From positions 1 through 37,403 of the forward strand of contig CALAGR010000172.1 of NCBI GenBank assembly GCA_937891735.1: a DNA stretch of 37,403 nt, written 5' to 3'. The number at the start of each line of letters is the position of its first letter. The first letter of the stretch is position 1. Positions 33,831 to 37,403 of the stretch are shown here, piece after piece. The notes below the pieces were generated by a model. The model had not been told where the DNA came from. It did not search any database and saw nothing but the letters and a program-made list of their open reading frames with translations. The position numbers and the translations under genes are program-made. Source of the DNA: an uncultured Pseudomonadota bacterium. Lineage in GTDB: Bacteria > Myxococcota_A > UBA796 > UBA9615.

Positions 33831-34505
33831 TCACCGCCCGGCGGCGTCGCCCCAGATGTCCTTCAGCCTCGCGTCCCGCCCGCAGCCGAGCCGGTACCGC
33901 AGGTAGTGCGCCGGCTGCTTGAGGTGGAAGTCCTGGTGGTACTCCTCGGCCCTCCAGAACGTGGCGGCCGGTTCGATCTTCGCCTCGACCTTCTTGCCCA
34001 GCTGCTCGCCCACCTTCGTCGCCGAGGTCTGGGCCGCCGCCTTCTGGGCCGCATCGAGGGGGAACACCGCCGGCCGGTACTGGTCGCCCCGGTCGCAGAA
34101 CTGCCCGCCCCCGTCCAGGGGGTCGATGTTGTGCCAGAACATGCTCAGCACGTCGTCGTAGCTCAACACCTTCGGGTCGTAGACCACCCGCACCACCTCG
34201 GCGTGCCCCGTGCCGCCGTGCCCGACCTCCTTGTAGGCCGGGTGCGTGCTCGCGCCCCCCGCGTAGCCAGACACGGCCTCGATGATCCCGGGCTTGTCGT
34301 CGAACGCCGACTCCAGGCACCAGAAACATCCGCCCGCCAACAGCGCGACCTCGTGCTCGCCCTGGGTGGCCGAGGCCTCGATGCCCGTCGGACCGGTCAC
34401 CCCCTCGGGCGGGGACGTACGCGGCGGTCCGGCGGTGGCGCCGCAGGCGAGGGCTCCAAAGGCAAACAGGGCGGGAACAACGGCGAACAGGGTGCGAACG
34501 GACAT
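33831..34505 (-). CDS. msrA: Peptide methionine sulfoxide reductase MsrA, exported lipoprotein form
   Basis: Repairs oxidised methionine (S-sulfoxide) in proteins using thiol reductants. 224 residues: a lipoprotein signal (FAFGALAC, Cys21), a linker, then the catalytic domain with GGCFWCLE (active Cys60), SGYAGG, GHGGTGHAEVVRVVYDP, FWHNIDPLDGGGQFCDRGDQYRPAVF, EEYHQDF and the C-terminal YRLGCGRDARLKDIWG. Export suggests a role in repairing periplasmic or surface proteins, which fits with nearby copper stress genes. Start ATG (complement of 34503-34505) with GGAGG upstream. Its last ~40 codons are the source, or closest intact relative, of the tails found in repeats C and D and the relic at 20285. 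Confidence 0.95.
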   Translation of the reverse strand: MSVRTLFAVVPALFAFGALACGATAGPPRTSPPEGVTGPTGIEASATQGEHEVALLAGGCFWCLESAFDDKPGIIEAVSGYAGGASTHPAYKEVGHGGTGHAEVVRVVYDPKVLSYDDVLSMFWHNIDPLDGGGQFCDRGDQYRPAVFPLDAAQKAAAQTSATKVGEQLGKKVEAKIEPAATFWRAEEYHQDFHLKQPAHYLRYRLGCGRDARLKDIWGDAAGR

Positions 34506-34576
34506 GGCGCCTCCATCACGAGTGTGACTGGAGGTACCGCCGGCCGCCCGTGCCGGTTACACCCGCGCCCGACAAA

Positions 34577-35038
34577 TCAGACGCTCTCGAGCTCCGGGAC
34601 CAGCTCCGCGAGCCGCTCGTGAGCCTCGTTGAGCTTGTCGATCGTCCGGGCCACCTGGGCCTCGGCCCGACGCAGCGCGGTGATGTCCCGGATGTACACG
34701 CCGACCATCGGTTCCTCGAACGACAGGGGGGACAACATGATGTCCACGTCGATGAGGCTTCCGTCCTTGTGCCGGGCGTGCAGCTCCCGGCGCCGGTCCA
34801 TCGCCCGGGCCGTCGGCTCCTTCGCGTACCCCGCCATCTGACCCGGGTGGACGCCTCGCGCTCCCTCGGGCAGCAGGACCTCCACGTTCTGACCGAGCAG
34901 ATCTTCGGGGTCGTACCCGAGCAGCGAGGTCGCTGAGGGGTTCGCGTAGCGGATCGTGCCGGTGGCGGTCACGAGCAGCACGGCGTCGGGACAGCCGCCA
35001 ACGAGGGCGTGGGCGAGCGCATCGGAGAGGGGAACCAT
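34577..35038 (-). CDS. Stand-alone PAS-domain protein
   Basis: 153-residue cytoplasmic protein with a single PAS/PAC fold (residues ~8-125): CPDAVLLVTATGTIRYANPSATSLLGYDPEDLLGQNVEVLLP, then ELHARHKDGSLIDVDIMLSP and VGVYIRDITALRRAEAQ. The last 30 residues form a coiled coil (VARTIDKLNEAHERLAELVPEL). No kinase, cyclase or DNA-binding output domain follows, so it may dimerise with or feed into another signalling protein. The ATG complementing 35036-35038 is chosen for the AGGAGG four bases upstream. It is followed by msrA in the same direction (71 bp gap). Cofactor and signal unknown. Confidence 0.85.
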   Translation of the reverse strand: MVPLSDALAHALVGGCPDAVLLVTATGTIRYANPSATSLLGYDPEDLLGQNVEVLLPEGARGVHPGQMAGYAKEPTARAMDRRRELHARHKDGSLIDVDIMLSPLSFEEPMVGVYIRDITALRRAEAQVARTIDKLNEAHERLAELVPELESV

Positions 35039-35130
35039 CAAGCCTCCTGTGGATCGAGCGCGGACCATAGGCATGGGTGGTTGATCCAGATCATGATCGA
35101 TCTCGCCCTTTGCAGCCCCTGCCGACCCGG

Positions 35131-35688
35131 CTACTCGACGATCTCAATGACCACCGGATCTCCGCCGGTCAGGTCGAACTCGAATTCTTCCGCGACCGCC
35201 TCGACCAGCAGCACCTCGTTGCCGCCGCTCCCGACGACGCCGCTGCTGGTGGGCTCCGGCACCGGGTCGCCGTTGCCGTCCACGATCTCGTCGTCGTGCC
35301 AGACGGTCGCCCGCATGGGCCCGGCGAGATCGGCGCGCTTCGCGCAGCCCAGGTCGGTCTCGAACCACCACTCGCCGTCAAAGCTCTTCATCGTGCTGTC
35401 GCCCGGCAGCAGGGCGTGGCTAACCAGCATCTCCGCGGCGGCGTCCGCGCACACCACCTGGCCTGGGACTCCGCAGCGCTCCATGCACATGAACGCGAGG
35501 CTCGACGTCAGGAACCGCCACTCCCCTGCGATCTCCTGCTGCAGCCCCACGAGCACGCCGCTTCCTTCGCCGGCGTTGAGGTACGTCGTGACCGCCCCGC
35601 CGTTGGTGATGGTGATGTCGAAGGGCGGTGGCTCGACGCAGGCGGACAGGCCGACACAGGCAAGCAGGGACAGGGTCAAGGTGCGCAT
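35131..35688 (-). CDS. Small lipoprotein of unknown function
   Basis: 185-residue predicted lipoprotein. Signal LTLSLLACVGLSAC with lipobox Cys17; the mature part begins EPPPFDITITNGGAVTTYLNAG and is beta-rich with Cys at CMERCGVPGQVVC and GCAKR, probably disulphide-bonded, and an acidic C-terminus. I do not recognise the family. Start ATG (complement of 35686-35688) with GGAG seven bases upstream. It is divergent from the TrpF-like gene and is upstream of the PAS gene (92 bp). Confidence 0.8.
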   Translation of the reverse strand: MRTLTLSLLACVGLSACVEPPPFDITITNGGAVTTYLNAGEGSGVLVGLQQEIAGEWRFLTSSLAFMCMERCGVPGQVVCADAAAEMLVSHALLPGDSTMKSFDGEWWFETDLGCAKRADLAGPMRATVWHDDEIVDGNGDPVPEPTSSGVVGSGGNEVLLVEAVAEEFEFDLTGGDPVVIEIVE

Positions 35689-35721
35689 CACAAACTCCAG
35701 GCTCCGGTGGGCGGGGGCCAT

Positions 35722-35733
35722 CACACCGGTGTG
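35722..35733. promoter_or_regulatory. 12-bp palindrome in a divergent promoter gap
   Basis: CACACCGGTGTG is a perfect palindrome in the gap between the small lipoprotein gene and the TrpF-like gene (35689-35802). A regulatory role is possible; nothing else in the gap supports it. Confidence 0.3.
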
Positions 35734-35802
35734 CGGCCACCACTGCAAGGACGGGGACGACCCGTCGGGCAGCGGGCGGCCCGGACTGCGTAGACTTCCG
35801 GC

Positions 35803-36456
35803 GTGCGCATCAAGATCTGCTGTCTTTGCTCCGCCTCCGAGGTCGCCACCGCGCTGGCCGGAGGCGCGGATCTGCTGGGCTTCGTGGCCCCTCCGCTCGG
35901 CGGGATGGGGGTCATCGCCGAGCCCCTCATCGCCGAGCTGATCCGGCTCGTTCCGCCCGGCGTCACGCCGATGCTGCTGACCGGCCACACGGATCTGCGG
36001 GCGATCATCGAGCAGGTCGCGCGCTGCCGCCCGGGCGCGATCCAGCTCGTGAAGGCCACGACCCCCACCCTGCGTGGGGCCCTGCGAAAGCGCTTTCCCT
36101 GCCTGCGGATCCTGCAGGTCGTGCACGTGCTCGGACCGGACGCTCTCGCGGAGGCGCTGCGGGCCGAAGAGGGGAGCGACGGGGTGCTGCTCGACAGCGC
36201 CAACCCCGCCGCAGGCCAGCTCGGTGCCACGGGAGCGACCCACGACTGGTCCATCAGCGCGAAGATCGTGCAGGCCCTGCGCACCCCGGTGTACCTCGCC
36301 GGAGGGCTCAGCCCCGCCAACATCGCCGAGGCCATCGCCACCGTGCGCCCCGCGGGCGTCGATCTGTGCACCGGCGTCCGGCGGGACGGCAGACTCGATC
36401 CCGCGCGGGTCGCGGCCTTCGTGGCCGCTGCGCGGGCCGCCGGCAGCGCCCTGTGA
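35803..36456 (+). CDS. Phosphoribosylanthranilate isomerase-like TIM-barrel protein
   Basis: 217-residue protein related to TrpF, the isomerase of tryptophan biosynthesis. It begins with RIKICCLCSASEVATALAGGADLLGFV, the TrpF-type first strand with the catalytic Cys in KIC, and has VLLDS (position of the catalytic Asp) and YLAGGLSPANIAEAIATVRPAGVDLCTGV, which matches the phosphate-binding end of the barrel. Typical TrpF proteins have KICG, here KICC, and no other trp gene is nearby, so it may be a TrpF paralogue with another substrate. Start GTG at 35803; the stop overlaps the start of the ligase gene (GTGA). Confidence 0.8.
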   Translation: MRIKICCLCSASEVATALAGGADLLGFVAPPLGGMGVIAEPLIAELIRLVPPGVTPMLLTGHTDLRAIIEQVARCRPGAIQLVKATTPTLRGALRKRFPCLRILQVVHVLGPDALAEALRAEEGSDGVLLDSANPAAGQLGATGATHDWSISAKIVQALRTPVYLAGGLSPANIAEAIATVRPAGVDLCTGVRRDGRLDPARVAAFVAAARAAGSAL

Positions 36457-37403
36457 AGCTCGGGGCCCTCGTCAGCTGCTCCGCCGAGGTGGGCAGCACC
36501 CGGTCCCGCAACAAGAAGAGCGCTCACCTCGCCGCGCTGCTGGATGCGGCCCCTGCCGACCTGATCGGCACCGTCGTGGCCTGGCTGTCCGGGGAGCTGC
36601 GCCAGGGCAGGAGCGGGCTGGGCTACTCCACGGTCTTCAAGGCCCTGAACAGCACGGCCCCGGCGGGCTCCTCGAGCCTCACCGTGAGCGAGCTCGACAC
36701 GGCCCTGACGCAGATCGCGGCCCTGTCCGGGAAGGGCAGCAACACCGAGCGGGCGGCGCGACTGAGCGGCTTGCTGCAGGCCTGCACCCACGACGAGCAG
36801 CGCTTCCTCGCGGGGCTCATCACGGGCGAGCTGCGGCAGGGGGCGCTGGCCGGCGTCATGGCCGAGGCGATCGCCCAGGCCACGGGCACCTCGGCGGATG
36901 CGGTGCGGCGGGCGGCGATGCTGTCCGGGGACCTGCCGCTGGCCGCCGTGGTCGCGCGCACCCAGGGGGACGCGGGCCTCGACGCCTTCCGGGTCGAGCT
37001 GTTTCGTCCCCTGCAGCCCATGCTCGCGCAGACCGCGGAGTCCGTGGAGGGCGCCCTGGAGACCCTGGGGGGCGTCGCGTCCCTCGAATAGAAGCTCGAC
37101 GGGGCCCGCATCCAGCTGCACAAGGACGGCGACCAGGTGCGCGTGTACACCCGGGGCCTGCACGAGGTGACGCTGGCCGTGCCCGAGGTGGTCCAGCTCG
37201 CCCGCGCCCTGCCCGCCGACCGGCTGATCCTCGACGGGGAGGTCATCGCGTTTCGCCCCGACGGGCGTCCCCACACGTTCCAGACGACCATGCGCCGCTT
37301 CGGGCGGAAGCTGGAGGGGCGCGTGGCTGCCCTGGAGCAGCTGGTCCCCGAGGCCAACACGGTCCCCCGGCTGCTGACCCGGGACGCGTCCGCGGCCGCT
37401 GCG
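36453..37403 (+). pseudogene. ATP-dependent DNA ligase, broken and cut by the window end
   Basis: The first 212 codons (GTG start at 36453, overlapping the TrpF-like stop) form the N-terminal helical DNA-binding domain of an ATP-dependent ligase (LVSCSAEVGSTRSRNKKSAHLAALL, LITGELRQGALAGVMAEAIAQA). At 37089-37091 a TAG stop falls where the family has Tyr or Trp in motif I (E-Y-K-x-D-G): the sequence reads SLE-stop-KLDGARIQLHKDG, so the AMP-accepting Lys comes right after it. The frame continues with ILDGEVIAFRPDG and MRRFGRKL, but then jumps to RVAALEQLVPEANTVPRLLTRD, skipping the segment that should hold motif III (FFFDxLHxDG, roughly 30-35 residues). Two independent defects argue for a pseudogene and against recoding of the stop. 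Confidence 0.75.

Noticed and set aside
37089-37091. Pyrrolysine or other amber recoding in the DNA ligase
   Set aside because: The same gene also lacks the motif III segment, so loss of function is the simpler reading; no supporting tRNA or synthetase is in the window.

Overview
The window is about 37 kb of very GC-rich bacterial DNA, densely coding, with frequent GTG starts and 4-base stop/start overlaps. The gene content points to a myxobacterium-like (Myxococcota / former Deltaproteobacteria) chromosome: a Ser/Thr kinase next to an FHA protein, an NtrC-type sigma-54 activator, a MopE-like metal-binding secreted protein, an FG-GAP lipoprotein, and several lipoproteins with long Asp-rich stalks (DDDDT units). 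The taxonomy is an inference from these traits; there is no rRNA or tRNA gene here to fix it.

Layout. (1) 40-2896: sodium/proton antiporter nhaA and a small membrane protein, divergent from a LysR-type nhaR. (2) 3115-17862: a large copper/silver handling block. It holds a MopE-like secreted protein, a heavy-metal-binding lipoprotein, a DUF2231 membrane protein with a His-rich tail, a CopA-type P-type ATPase (frameshifted), and then a tightly overlapping operon cusC-cusB-cusA-histidine kinase-sigma-54 response regulator-multicopper oxidase. A near-consensus sigma-54 promoter (7663-7678) and an upstream palindrome (7583-7598) precede that operon, which itself encodes a sigma-54 activator, so the system looks self-regulated. 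CusA carries an unusual inserted pair of EF-hand calcium-binding loops. (3) 17882-23051: a duplicated-fold membrane protein, an orphan ABC ATPase, a decayed HipA kinase, a large FG-GAP lipoprotein and a DUF899 protein. (4) 23150-34505: an accessory region punctuated by a dispersed repeat (copies A-E, all in one orientation). Two copies bracket an mntA-hepT toxin-antitoxin pair and two bracket an abiEi-abiEii pair; the longest copies also carry a copy of the 3' end of msrA, whose full gene sits at the right edge of the array. Between the two bracketed modules lie an FHA/winged-helix plus Ser/Thr kinase operon and two Asp-stalk lipoproteins. (5) 34577-37403: a lone PAS protein, a small lipoprotein, a TrpF-like protein and an ATP-dependent DNA ligase gene that appears broken (amber stop in the catalytic motif plus a missing internal segment), running off the window.

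How the genes work together. The copper block covers export from cytoplasm to periplasm (CopA), export from periplasm to outside (CusCBA), oxidation of Cu(I) (multicopper oxidase), metal capture (HMBD and MopE-like proteins) and regulation. The most novel-looking elements are the msrA-tail repeat family that brackets toxin-antitoxin modules and the EF-hand insertion in CusA.
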